From contig CM066319.1 in NCBI GenBank assembly GCA_033807775.1, forward strand, positions 160,399,983 to 160,463,982: 64,000 bases of DNA. The letters are read 5' to 3'. Source of the stretch: Saussurea involucrata. Taxonomy: Eukaryota; Streptophyta; Magnoliopsida; Asterales; Asteraceae. The translations under genes and the position numbers were made by a program. The notes beneath the pieces were generated by a model. It had not been told where the DNA came from and searched no databases. It worked only from the letters and a program-made list of their open reading frames with translations. Positions 22,021 to 31,929 of this stretch are shown here, one piece after another (the stretch's first letter is position 1; each line of letters starts with the position of its first letter).

Positions 22021-22585
22021 AGTCGGGACTCCAGATCCTAAAACAAATTTCCGATTCTAAGGTCATCAGAGTGGCCCAAATCTCGATTCTAATGATGCAT
22101 AATGATCGAAAATTATAGAGAATGGTTGTAAGAATCCCTAATACACTTCTAACCCACTTAATCATATTTTTGCACAACTTACAGCCGATTGATCCTTGAA
22201 TACACTAAAACCCATCAAAACTAAAATCCATTTATTCTGACTTTCTCAAAATAAGCAAGAATATGGATTAGAAGATAAGATTACCTGAATGAATCAGTGT
22301 AGGATTAGGTTCAATCTCCCACTTCTTCTTTCAATTGCAGATTGATGATGTCTCCTTCTCCAATTTGCTCTTGAACCAGAATTCTCTCTTTCTCTGCTCT
22401 TTCTCTCTAAGCCGACACACACTCATACTCACAAAATGATTTGCTCCTAGGATTTTGTGCAAAATTTAAGGTTTTTATACCTTCCAGCAATTTACAATAA
22501 GGCCCCTCTAAACCTTAGATTTTACACTCCTTCCACCCATCTTTTATTTCTTTAGTAAAAGTGAAAATAAAACTTGGTTATTACA

Positions 22586-22764
22586 CAGCGGCGGCGGCGG
22601 GAACGGCGAGAGCAGGAGCCGGAGCCATCACGACCTGAAGTTCACGCCTCCGGCTCATCATTCGCCGCGGGAGCTGGTGGCGCGGGGAATAACACTGGCG
22701 CCATCTCCTCCACCTCCATTGCTTGCTCTAGCAAACGAGGATCCTGAAGAAACCGATCGTACAG
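22586..22764 (+). pseudogene. Gene fragment, first exon, left arm (start codon removed)
   Basis: It is open in the frame SGGGGNGES..., DLKFTPPAHHSP... and ends LANEDPEETDRT at a good splice donor ACAG|GTAAAA. The first codons are missing because the LTR ends at 22585. The protein is not recognised. It has a Gly-rich N-terminus, and its Pro/Ser-rich middle is shortened relative to the right arm. Confidence 0.5.
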
Positions 22765-23391
22765 GTAAAACAAGTAGTTTAAACAATATTGAACTCATTT
22801 TGTTTAAATCAAACACATAAACACTAGAACACATCGGTTAGTTTAAATCAAAAGTGAACTCAATTACTCAACTCACCACACAGGTTCTCATATGGTTGGC
22901 GTATGCACTCCTGCTTCTTACCATCTGGCCACAGTAGTTGCAGTTCCTCTCTCATTTTTCCCTATTTATAATAGAGATGTGCTTCAAATCAACCCAAACT
23001 CTGCAGCTGCAACTACTGTGGCCAGATGGTAAGAAGCAGGAGTGCATACGCCAACCATATGAGAACTTGTGTGGTGAGTTGAGTAATTGAGTTCAATTTT
23101 GATTTAAACTAACCGATGTGTTCTAGTGTTTATGTGTTTGATTTAAACAAAATGAGTTCAATATTGTTTAAACTACTTGTTTTACATGTACGATCGGTTT
23201 CTTCAGGATCCTCGTTTGCTAGAGCAAGCAATGGAGGTGGAGAAGATGGCTCCAGTGTTATTCCCCGCACCATCAGCTCCTGCGACGCCACCAGCTCCTC
23301 CGGCGAATGATGAGCCGGAGGCGTGAACTTCAGGTCGTGATGGCTCCGGCTCCCGCTCTCGCCATTCCCGCCGCCACCGCCACCGCCGCTG
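22586..23391. repeat. Imperfect palindrome built from a duplicated gene fragment
   Basis: The left arm 22586-22944 and right arm 23007-23391 are inverted copies separated by 62 bases. Both arms contain the GC-rich coding exon, an intron with GTTTAAAC blocks, and the segment CCATCTGGCCACAGTAGTTG. The left arm lacks an 18-base block present in the right one and carries several substitutions. The left arm stops abruptly at 22586 where the family-A LTR ends, so the palindrome was probably longer before that insertion. A transcript would fold into a hairpin of more than 300 base pairs. Confidence 0.9.
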
Positions 23392-23399
23392 ATAGCCAT
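23188..23399 (-). pseudogene. Gene fragment, first exon, right arm
   Basis: From ATG at 23399 the frame reads MAISGGGGGGGNGESGSRSH, continues with ELVASQELMVRGITLEP and SSPPPLLALANEDPEETD, and reaches a damaged donor (ACATGTAAAA instead of ACAGGTAAAA). About 70 codons of a plausible first coding exon. The product is not recognised, there is no signal peptide, and the exon is low-complexity at the N-terminus. As half of an inverted duplication it is most likely a captured or broken host gene fragment. Confidence 0.5.
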
Positions 23400-23740
23400 T
23401 TTATCACGAACATTACTATGGTATATGGAAATCTCCACGAACATTAATAAATAAATAGATATATACATGTAAAATAAGGAGGATTTTGAAATAGAAATTT
23501 GAATTCGTCTCTGCTTAATATCTGTTGTATATATATATGTTCTTGTTCTTGTTTCTGTTTGCTTATTTCTGACGATGGAGCTAGTTATATTTTGTGTCTG
23601 AGATCAAACTCTGAGTAGGTGGTTATAATCTCGACTCACATACATAAAATATTAACATATATTTGTGTATGAGATCCTTTTTTTTGTACAGAATAAGTTT
23701 TGGTGGAAGAAGTTGCATACTTGGAAGTTTAGGGGCTGTT
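23400..23740. other. AT-rich flank, no gene seen
   Basis: Upstream side of the right-arm fragment. It contains TATATATATA near 23530 and would be the promoter side of the fragment on the minus strand. I see no further structure. Confidence 0.4.
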
Positions 23741-23935
23741 TTGAAAATTTGAGGGAGGGTATAAAAACTCCCAACATGGGCACAAAACCCTAGGAGCTAA
23801 TCATTGTGTGTGTGTGTGACGGCTTAGAGAGAAAGAAGAAAGAGAGAAATTTGGGTTCAATTGCAAATTTGAGAAGGAAAACGCCATCAATCATCAAATT
23901 GGAAGAGGGGTGAATTTAGAGTCTAATTTGAGTCT
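23741..23935 (-). repeat. Partial family-A LTR, inverted relative to 22250-22500
   Basis: The reverse complement matches 22250-22500: GGTATAAAAAC, CCTAGGAGC, CGGCTTAGAGAGAAAG and AATTTGAGAAGGA occur in the same order. It is short and truncated on both sides. The region from here to 24343 is AT-rich with nothing else supported. Confidence 0.65.
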
Positions 23936-24352
23936 GTATTTGTCAACAACGTGCTGCAGCCGGCAATGCATCATTATATTTATTTACTAATTATTAATTA
24001 TTAATTACCATTTAATTAATCTTATTGTTCTCATATCGCTTCCCAACTTTCAATAAACAAACATACATCGAGTAAAACGTTGGATGTTACGATTATGTTG
24101 GATTGAATGATTTGAATCACGAATATATTTATGAAAACCGATCATAAATTAGATTAGATGATATAATTATTTTTTAATGGTAACTTAAGGATTAAGTTTT
24201 ATAATGTAAGAAAAACTAATATTTCTTGAGTGAAATAGACAAGAGATTGTAATTTACCAAATAAAAACTAATATTTTTCAAGTGAAATTTATGAAACGAT
24301 TAACTGAGATTGTTTGGTTCGTTTTTATTAAGGTTTGTATGGATAAAACTTA

Positions 24353-24790
24353 GGGAATTTAATTAAAATACCCAAAGTTTGACTTTGACTTACCAAAATA
24401 CTCATTTCTCTCTGATTTTACCAAAATACCCAAACCTTCTGCGGTGGCCCCACGATCGCGTGCTAGGGCCTACGTGTCACCCCCTGTTGGACCAAAGTGT
24501 CCCGCGGAGCCCCCCCAACTATGCCCGCGGTGACACTTTTGGTCCCTCCCCGCGGTGGTTGCCCGCGATAGGCCCGCGGTGGGCAAAATAAATTACATTT
24601 TTGGTCATTTTTTGCACGAATCTTTGCATGCTTTTACTGTTTTTTCACAATTATTGTACTTTGAAGACCAATTTGTGATTCAAATTCACTGGCATGTTTG
24701 AGATTTCATCCATAAATATCAGTAAAATGCAATTCATAATTCACACCATTCCATCCTTCTTTCTTGCTTTCTTTCACTTGCTTTCTTTCT
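24353..24790 (+). repeat. Left TIR of the MULE
   Basis: It matches the reverse complement of the right TIR, including CCCGCGGTGACACTTTTGGTCC, with scattered differences. It includes TTTCTCTCTGATTTTACCAAAATACC near the end and a GC-rich core. It ends a few bases before the small gene's start codon at 24802, so it probably contains that gene's promoter. Confidence 0.9.
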
Positions 24791-24801
24791 TCAGTAAACA
24801 A

Positions 24802-25125
24802 ATGACATCGTCATCTAACCCATCGTCTACACCTGAAAGAATGCCACCTAAACTCCAGGAGGCGATAGCAGAAAGGGAAAAGGAGATAGACCAACTGACA
24901 GAAGAGTGGAAACAGATTATCGCCAGGAAGAAAGTCCACTTGACAAGGATCGAAGTGGAAGAAAAGGAGATCAAAAGGATGAAAGGGGATATAAAAGATA
25001 GGGAGGCTCGTATTCGTCGAGAAATAGAAGAAATTCACCACTGTATGCAAGACTTCGCAATTCTTCAAGCGAAGATAAGCGACAAGCAAAGATGGATTGA
25101 TCAAACTAAAGCAAATTTTCAGTAG
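24802..25125 (+). CDS. Small coiled-coil protein encoded beside the left MULE TIR
   Basis: The frame is open from an upstream ATG at 24694, but the ATG at 24802 is preferred because it lies just inside the TIR, mirroring the transposase start. The product is about 107 residues: a Ser/Pro-rich start (MTSSSNPSSTPERMPPK) followed by an almost continuous amphipathic, Glu/Lys/Arg-rich helix to the end, with no zinc motif. I recognise no family. Its position and convergent orientation are those of mudrB in maize MuDR or the accessory genes of VANDAL elements, but no sequence similarity to either is claimed. The codon pattern and lack of stops in a 143-codon frame support it being real. Confidence 0.6.
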   Translation: MTSSSNPSSTPERMPPKLQEAIAEREKEIDQLTEEWKQIIARKKVHLTRIEVEEKEIKRMKGDIKDREARIRREIEEIHHCMQDFAILQAKISDKQRWIDQTKANFQ

Positions 25126-25674
25126 GTGGTGGTACGGGTGTTGCTTTAGTACTTTGTTGTTTATGTGTTATTGTTTTGTAGTTTTCCAGTTCGACATTGT
25201 TGTTTCGTTCCTTTCCTGTTTGTATGTTGTTGTTTAATTTGTCATGAATAAAGGTCTTTAATTTGTCTGAAAAGTAGTGTTTAAGTAGTCTGAAATTTGT
25301 CTAAAAAGTGGTTTATATTAAAAATACAACTCATAGATGTTATACAAGATCATTTCATAACAAACACATACTAATCATTGAATATTTTTTGATTTATTTA
25401 TTTTATTATCGATGGTCCAAGTGTAAGTATTAAAAATTGGCGGAGGCTTTGTGATGGACAGACATCGATCCTTTTGTGCATACTCTGTAACCGCAAATAC
25501 TTCAGCTCCAAACACACATGAATCATCATTCGCCAAATACCCATTTTCACAATTCTTAAATTAGTTCAGTGATACCAACTTGTCAAAACCCCATTTCATA
25601 TTCTTCTCGTGAAACCTTGTCCTATTGTCAAAACCCCATTTCTATATAACCATTACTATTCTCTCCATTTAGAA
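25126..25674. other. MULE interior, non-coding
   Basis: AT-rich 3' flank of the small gene with no coding frame. It ends in copies of CATTACTATTCTCTCCATTTAGA, the unit of the tandem array into which the hAT-like element inserted. Confidence 0.5.
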
Positions 25675-26750
25675 TAGGGGTGAGCAATACCGGGTACCCG
25701 GCCAATTTTCATGGAACCGGAACCGGAACCGGCAGTTCCTAGAAAGAAAGAACCGAAACTGGAACCGCTCCTGTCGGTTCTCCTTATTTTGGAACCGGTC
25801 CCGGAACCACTGGGAACCGGTTCCGGTTCCGGGTACCCGCCTGTCAAATTAAAAAATCGATATTACAACAGCAAATCGAAAACAAATCCAACACAAATCG
25901 ATATTATAGTAGCAAATCGAACACTATAACTTTAATCAAACACAAATCAATATTACAACAGCAAATCCAAAATAAATCGAACACAAATCGATATTACATC
26001 AGCAAATCGAACACTATAACTCTTAATCAAACACAAATCGATATTCAGCAGCAAATCGAAAATAAATCGAACACAAATCGATATTACATCAGCAAATCGA
26101 ACACTATAACTCTTAATCAAACACAAACTCGATATTACAGCAGCAAATCGAACACAGATCGATATTACAGCAGCAAATCGAATTCCTAAGTTTGTGAGCG
26201 ACGGCTGTGTGCGGCGGTGTTCATCGACTTCACTGAGTTTCCCGTTCAACTTCACTGTGTTCATCGACTTCACGGAGTTTTCATCGTGTATGGTGTGTGG
26301 TGTGCGGCTGTAGTTTGTAGAAGATTGTGATTGTAAAAGTAAAACCCTAAAATGTAATGAGGTGAGTGTGTGCGTGAGGTGAGTGTGAAAGTGTGAATGA
26401 ATGAATGGTGAAAGTAAACAACTAAACCCTAAAAAGGTAATTTTATTACTTTATTATTTTTTTTTATTTAGATTAAATATTTATATATAAATATGTAATA
26501 AATATTAAATATGTAGATATTTTCTATTAAAATATACTGGGTACCCAGCGGTTTCGGTTCTGGGTACCCAGCGGTTCCGGTCCTGGCGGGTAGCGGTTCT
26601 AAAAAAATGAGAACCGGAACCGGACCCAGTTCTAATCGGTTCCGTATTTTAGGAACCGGAACCAGTCACATCGGTTCCGGTTCCGGAACCGGCAGTTCCG
26701 GAGCGGTTCCGGTTCCAAAGGCGGGTACCCAGTTCCGCTGCTCACCCCTA
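25675..26750. mobile_element. hAT-like non-autonomous element nested in the MULE
   Basis: The termini TAGGGGTGAGCA (25675) and TGCTCACCCCTA (26750) are perfect inverted repeats of the hAT type. Flanking 8-bp duplications ATTTAGAA/ATTTAGAC differ at one base. Both subterminal regions are packed with GGAACCGG/CCGGTTCC and GGGTACC motifs. The middle is a tandem array of AAATCGAACACAAATCGATATTAC-like units (25855-26185). No transposase frame. Confidence 0.8.
25855..26185. repeat. Tandem array inside the hAT-like element
   Basis: Units of roughly 35-75 bases contain CAAATCGA, ACACAAATCGATATTAC and CAGCAAATCGAACACTATAAC. At least six CGATATTA cores are visible. Not coding. Confidence 0.75.
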
Positions 26751-26860
26751 ATTTAGACTACTACCATTACTATTCTCTCCATTTAGACTACTACCATTAC
26801 TATTCTCTCCATTTAGACTACTACCATTACTATTCTCTCCATTTATACTACTACCATTAT
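26751..26860. repeat. 30-bp tandem repeat flanking the hAT-like insertion
   Basis: Three and a half units of CTACTACCATTACTATTCTC + TCCATTTAGA. Single copies of the same unit are present left of the hAT element (around 25645-25674), so the element landed inside the array. Confidence 0.85.
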
Positions 26861-26893
26861 GATCATCATCCCATGTTCTGTTTCAAGTACCTT

Positions 26894-28162
26894 TCAAGGG
26901 AAATCAACGTTCAGATCAACGGTATCATATGGTATAGTTTCATGTGGCTCAAGCTCCGATGGGCCCTGCGTGTTACTTACTTGGCTGACTGAACGTCTAC
27001 TCCTTGGCACGGTTGAAGGGGCGAGTTTTGGACACTGTCCACGAGTATGTCCTACGCATTGGCACCGAGTACATTTTTGCTGTATCGAACCTTCACCACG
27101 TGATGGACGTCGGTTGTTCTTTCTCAGTCTCCCGACTCTATTCTTATCATTTAATGGTGGATAGCATGGCCGAAGGGGGTCGGGTGGATACACCCATGCT
27201 TCAGGGGGTCCAGCTGGATTTATTACCTCTGCGTATGTTCTCCGGTAAGTTTCAGACGTGAAGAAAGTTACAGCCAAGTCGCTGCAATCTCTACGACCCA
27301 TATGTCTTGCCGCAGCGATGGCATGGCCGCACGGTAACCTAAGTTTTTGCCATTGGAAACAGGAACAAACATGGTCGGTCATATGGACAGTCGCGTGAAG
27401 ATGGTTATCCTGAACCTCGTACCTCCCATACCCGATTTCTCTTACCCTCCATGTCGACGCGTGACGCACCCTGAAGAGAACTATCTCCTCCGCCGCTGGT
27501 GTGAGTCTACTTTGCAGCTCAGCTCCTTTTCGGCGTCGAAGTTGGTACCACTCTTGTTGAAAGCTCCGAAAGTAGTCCATAAGAGTAACAATCGGACATC
27601 TACGCGCAAAACGGGAGAGTGCATTCACCGACTCTGCACTATTGGAGGTTAGAATGTTATACCGTTGTGCAGGAAAATGGGCCGCAGACCACCTCTCCGG
27701 TCCAACATCGTCCATGACTTTGGCTGCTTTGTCTGCACTAACTCGTAGAAGATTCATGTACCGGTTAAACTCCCGATCCGTATATGCTCTGCTTGCTGCC
27801 CAATAGACATCCTTGTAGGTGGTAATACGTTTGTCTTGTGTTTTGGCGTTCATCTCCAAATGTCGACAACAATAGGCGTGAGGGGCGTTTGGGTACATGG
27901 CAGAGATTGCGGCGCTTATGGAAGGAGCCCTGTCGGACATAAACACCAACCCTTGCGGGTCTCCGATAGCTTGTCTTAACATGGATAGAAACCAAGTCCA
28001 CTCGTCCCCAGTTTCGGACTTGCCTACTCCGAAAGCTACTGGAACGATGGAGTTATCCCCGTCCATGGCAACCTCCTGGAACATCATACCCAAGTAAGGG
28101 CCCTTTAAATGGGCAGCGTCTATTACCAGGACACGACGCAGATTTGCCACAAATGTGCGGAT
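26894..28162 (-). CDS. MULE transposase, exon 2 (catalytic core, SWIM finger, zinc knuckle)
   Basis: It is open from the acceptor TTTTTGCAG|ATC at 28162 to a stop at 26894. The core begins VLVIDAAHLKGPYLG (first catalytic Asp), then FMSDRAPSISAAI (second Asp) and AYCCRHLEMN (CXXH). LTSNSAESVNAL supplies the likely catalytic Glu. A SWIM zinc finger follows (CSCFQWQKLRLPCGHAIAAA), then a CX2CX4HX4C knuckle (CTRCQCVGHTRGQC) near the C-terminus. This is the standard MuDR/MURA layout. It is transcribed from the right TIR, convergent with the small gene at 24802. Confidence 0.92.
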   Translation of the reverse strand: MRTFVANLRRVLVIDAAHLKGPYLGMMFQEVAMDGDNSIVPVAFGVGKSETGDEWTWFLSMLRQAIGDPQGLVFMSDRAPSISAAISAMYPNAPHAYCCRHLEMNAKTQDKRITTYKDVYWAASRAYTDREFNRYMNLLRVSADKAAKVMDDVGPERWSAAHFPAQRYNILTSNSAESVNALSRFARRCPIVTLMDYFRSFQQEWYQLRRRKGAELQSRLTPAAEEIVLFRVRHASTWRVREIGYGRYEVQDNHLHATVHMTDHVCSCFQWQKLRLPCGHAIAAARHMGRRDCSDLAVTFFTSETYRRTYAEVINPAGPPEAWVYPPDPLRPCYPPLNDKNRVGRLRKNNRRPSRGEGSIQQKCTRCQCVGHTRGQCPKLAPSTVPRSRRSVSQVSNTQGPSELEPHETIPYDTVDLNVDFP

Positions 28163-28241
28163 CTGCAAAAACGTAGGTGGTTTCCCTTTGTAAATGTTAT
28201 AGTTTATAATGTGTAAACATATGACGTGTTAAAATACGTAC
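28163..28241 (-). other. 79-base intron in the MULE transposase gene
   Basis: Donor GCG|GTACGT at 28242/28241 and acceptor TTTTTGCAG at 28163. The intron is AT-rich and splicing is in phase. It falls between the GRFEMCFVALGP and RTFVANLRRVLVID segments, which are adjacent in MULE transposases. Confidence 0.85.
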
Positions 28242-29520
28242 CGCGGGTCCAAGGGCCACAAAGCACATCTCAAACCGTCCATGTGAATCGGTCCTTAGCT
28301 GGGTGACAGTACCTGGATTCTGCAACTGCAAATTATATAAATATGCTGGTAGTCGTTCATACGACTCCTCGAACGTGCCTCTCACCAATAGCAGTGCCCT
28401 GCATCGCGCACGCCAAGCTTGGTGGTAAGCCGAACTGCTGGTGTACATCATCCATGATGTCCTTTGGACACAATGACCTGCTAGCATCAAGAAATTTGCT
28501 TTTCAGTATCGCACCCAAAGTCCTTTTGGTGGCTTGTTTGTGGTTGGGATTCAGTTGCGTCCTCGAACAAGTGTGTACGTCGTGCAACTTTCTAATAAGT
28601 AACGCCCCTCCTTTCTCTCCCGCGGGAATCGCGTACATCCTCCACTTACAGTTTTCTCTCGTACATTCAACTTCGTATCTGGTTTTGTCGGATCTCGGCG
28701 TGTGACTTTTGAAACCCTCTTCCATGAACTTAAGTCCGACCTGACTTGCCAAGTGATCCTTCGAATCAAATATCTGACCTACTTTTAACCTTAAACTGCG
28801 ATTATAAGGTGTAGGTTCGTAGGTTTGTGTATGGGTATTCTGGTCTGGAAGAATAGGGGGCATATCAAAATAGTCATTTAACTGACTAAATGATTTATTA
28901 CTAGGGGTATATTCTTCGTGATCATCACTATCAATATCTGATCTGTCTATATCAGCATTACCCGTTTTGAAAACATAGGTTTCGTCATCAGCAACTCCAG
29001 CACATCGTCCTTCTTGTGGTTGTTGTTGTTGCGTCTCCGGAACATAATCATGAATACATTCGTTAAGACCATATGCATGATCCAAATGAACTGTTGGGCC
29101 GTGGGACGGCTGAAATTGAGAATCAGGCTGCTCCATTTGGAGGTCTTCATCATCAGCGTCGTCATCACCTTCGTCATCACCGTCGTCATCGTCTTCGTCG
29201 CACACCGAGGATTCGGCATACACAAAAAGTAATGGCGGTCTTTCTGATTCGGCTGCAAAGTGCAGAAAACCAGAGATATCCCCATCGTTGGATAACTCCA
29301 CAAATGACCCATCACCATTCTTAAACACTAACTTGCAAACAGCATAAGGGTTGATTCCACATTTTTGCATGGCGTATGCAACAAACTTCTGATAAGTATA
29401 GTTTACTGAAAATTTTACACCATGCTTAGATTTATAAGCAAAATTCCACTCATTGTTGTCTTGCACCCATTCACCATCGAAACAGAAAAATAGCTTAGCT
29501 TTTGCAACAGATGAACTCAT
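28242..29520 (-). pseudogene. MULE transposase, exon 1, with a frameshift
   Basis: It starts with ATG at 29520 just inside the right TIR. Residues 8-100 look like the PB1-like domain often found at the N-terminus of MULE transposases (KLFFCFDGEW...LLFVYAE). An acidic linker follows (DDDDGDDEGDDDADDED). Then comes the MuDR-type DNA-binding region with its Cys/His residues (YEVECTRENCKWRMYA, HDVHTC). The frame shifts by one base near 28437, between DVHQQFG and YHQAWRARCRALL, two segments that are continuous in related proteins. The remainder (to 28242) is open in the second frame. Confidence 0.88.
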
Positions 29521-29534
29521 TTTTTCAGTAGTAT

Positions 29535-29970
29535 CTCAAAAACAAAATACTGAAGAAAGAAAGCAAGAAAGAAGTATGGAATGGGTGTGAATTATGGATT
29601 GCATTTTACTGATATTTATGGATGAAATCTCAAACATGCTAGTGAATTTGAATCACAAATTGGTCTTCAAAGTACAATAATTGTGGAAAAAACGGTAAAA
29701 GCATGCAAAGATTCGTGCAAAAAAGGACAAAAAATGTAATTTTTTTGCCCACCGCGGGCGCAACAACCGCGGGGAGGGACCAAAAGTGTCACCGCGGGCA
29801 TAGTTGGGGGGCTCTGTGGGACACTTTGGCCCAACAGAGGGTGACACGTAGGCCCTAGCCCGCAATCGCGGGGGCCACCGTGGAAGATTTGGGTATTTTG
29901 GTAAAATCAGAGAGAAAATGGGTATTTTGGTAAGTCAAAGTCAAACTTTGGGTATTTTAATTAAATTCCC
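29535..29970 (-). repeat. Right TIR of the MULE
   Basis: Inverted copy of 24353-24790. Its inner edge is about 15 bases upstream of the transposase start codon at 29520. The two start codons are thus placed symmetrically relative to the TIRs. Confidence 0.9.
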
Positions 29971-29979
29971 TAAAACTTA

Positions 29980-30453
29980 ATGTAGGCATTAATTTGCCTA
30001 TATAAATTAAGAATATTTTTGTTTAGGGGAGTTTTTATATAGACGGGGGAACATGCTTTTTAATTGGAATTGTAAAATCTTGACTCTCTGTATAAAGCTC
30101 CTCGTAAAAACTTACAGAATAAGTTATTTTGTATATCATTAAACCACTACCAAACAGTCGTGTATAGTTCACAATATAAGATATGGCCCGTTAAGCTTTT
30201 TAAATAGTTAACAAACAAGCCCTCAGGGGTGCACAAAAACCCGAGTAACCCGGCCAAACCAACCTGAAACGACTCGATACTTAATGGAGTTGTAAAATCT
30301 CTAAAGCATAGATAGTGAGTTTGAATAGGGTTATAACCATTTTAACTTAACCCAACCCGATGAAACCGATGTCTTTCTGTACCATGGATTTAATATGATT
30401 GTTAAGCCCTTAATTTAGTATATGTACATTAAAGATTAGACCAACCGGTAATT
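29980..30453. other. Spacer between the MULE and the gag-only element, no gene
   Basis: AT-rich. It contains a CAGGGGTGCACAAAAACCCG stretch near 30216 resembling a hAT terminus, but no partner end was found. No coding frame. Confidence 0.4.
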
Positions 30454-30458
30454 AGCTC

Positions 30459-30739
30459 TGTTAATCCCAAATTCATCAAACAATCATGAATTATCACAAG
30501 ATCTAGATAGAGAGTAGAGAGAGAAAGTGTCTTCTTATTAAGTCGGATCTCTGTATTACAAGATGTGAATTATGCTCAAAGTGTTCTCTCAATTGTTATG
30601 GAATTGTTACAAGATAAAACTAACCAAAGCCTATTTATACCTAGACACACAAGGTATAAACCACACACTAACAAAACAATAACATTGACTTTGACATTTG
30701 ACTTTATACATTAAACCTCGAAGACATATTGCACTAACA
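30459..30739 (-). repeat. 3' LTR of the gag-only element
   Basis: 281 bp, TG...CA ends on the minus strand (TGTTAGTGCA ... GGGATTAACA). TATA-like GTATAAATAG on the minus strand at 30631-30640. Two mismatches to the right LTR (near 30545 and 30719). Confidence 0.93.
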
Positions 30740-31410
30740 ATCTCCCCCTTGGATTCAAGGTTTAAACAAAAACGAACAACAAGCTTTAGCTTTCTTGAAT
30801 CTTCGGTCTTCATCAAAGCTTGTCAAAGTCAAAACGTCATCCAATCTTCAAACGACAAATAACGAACTTCTTTCTTCAAACAGAAGAATATGAATCTTCA
30901 CACAAAGCTTTTTAATACAATTAAGCACAAGTTCAAGAAAAAGAGATCACTGAAAGGATCAATCGATTTTCCTCAAACTCTTGAAGAATTCTCCCCATTT
31001 CCATTGACTTGAGAATTACATTCTTCAGTGACGATCTTCATAAACGCGCGAGTTCAAAAGAAAGAGATCACTGAAATGATCAATCGATTTCTTAAAAACT
31101 CTTGAAGAATAAAACTCCCCCTATCATTTCTTGAAACGACGTCTTCTTTCTACAAATCTCCCCATTGACATTAAAATGAATCTTTGATTTTAAACTTTCT
31201 TTGACATGAAATTGATGTAGACATTCTCCCCCTTTTTCGATGAAAGTGAGCAACACGAGCATCGAAAATCTTTTCAATTTCAGTCACGGACAATCTCCCT
31301 CTTCAAAAACATTTCTTCCCCTTGAAAAACACGAACAATCTCCCCATAAACGAAAGATCTTGCTCCCCCTAAAAATAAGAATTGTAGAGCAAGATGATTT
31401 TCTCCCCCTG
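30739..31410 (-). other. Multiple polypurine tracts before the 3' LTR
   Basis: The minus strand carries AAGGGGGAGATTG at the LTR border and further GGGGGAGAA, AGGGGGAG and GGGGAGA tracts around 31005, 31113, 31160, 31227, 31365 and 31403. Multiple PPT copies near the 3' LTR have been reported as characteristic of Sireviruses (recalled from the literature). Confidence 0.75.
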
Positions 31411-31929
31411 AAAATTTGCATAAAAATCATATAGGCGCACATTTTAACAAACTTATATAAAGAAAATAGAATTCATTGAACAACATTTTATAACTACTAA
31501 CATTTAATCATTTGAACACCAAACAAAAGAAATTCAACTTAATGAAATTTAACAGATTGTTCAATCAAATGAAATCAAATGCATGTGTTTGGATTCGAAT
31601 ACAAGACATCATTGCATATCAAGTTTCAAATGTTCAGTTTCAACCCCTTTATAAAATCTATTTGGTGTGCTAGCATGCGAAATATGATTAGCTACAAGCA
31701 TATGCAACTCTAAAACATATAAGAATACTTTGCTCGACTCACACTATTTGTCCAAAATCAGAATTTTCACAAATTTACAGGTTTATCGCGACTTTGTATT
31801 TTCCCAAGTTTCAAAAGACGTGTGCTCTTAGGCATCTTTTCAAATTGTGCACATTGGCAACTTTTATTATGTGCTCATTGGCATCTTTTATAATCAAACA
31901 GTTTATTAAGACTAAGATACACCGTAAAC

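Larger units (their letters stand above)
11028..22585. mobile_element. Family-A LTR, right part, split by later insertions
   Basis: The pieces 11028-11639 and 21627-22585 belong to one LTR. The solo LTR between them is bounded by a GATAC duplication, and the rejoined sequence ends in TTGGTTATTACA at 22585, a typical terminus (TGTAA...TTACA). The start of this LTR lies left of the Sirevirus, outside the window. It contains the AATGCGAGGGTT...GGTCTAGTGAG block that recurs in several LTRs here (around 21345, 41190 and 63435), a 17-C run at 11343-11359, and Pro/Gly-rich shadow frames without coding value. The 5 bases after it, CAGCG, are consistent with insertion into exon 1 of the gene fragment to its right. 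Confidence 0.65.
24353..29970. mobile_element. Mutator-like element (MULE) with long TIRs and two convergent genes
   Basis: Inverted repeats of about 430 bases start GGGAATTTAATTAAAATACCC at both ends. A perfect 9-bp target duplication, TAAAACTTA, flanks the element (24344-24352 and 29971-29979), as expected for Mutator. It encodes a MuDR-type transposase transcribed leftward from the right TIR and a small coiled-coil protein transcribed rightward from the left TIR. A hAT-like element (25675-26750) is inserted between the genes. The transposase has one frameshift, so this copy is probably inactive. Confidence 0.95.

Noticed and set aside
30213..30440. hAT-like terminus CAGGGGTGCACAAAAACCCG
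   Set aside because: No second terminus or 8-bp duplication could be found in the neighbourhood.
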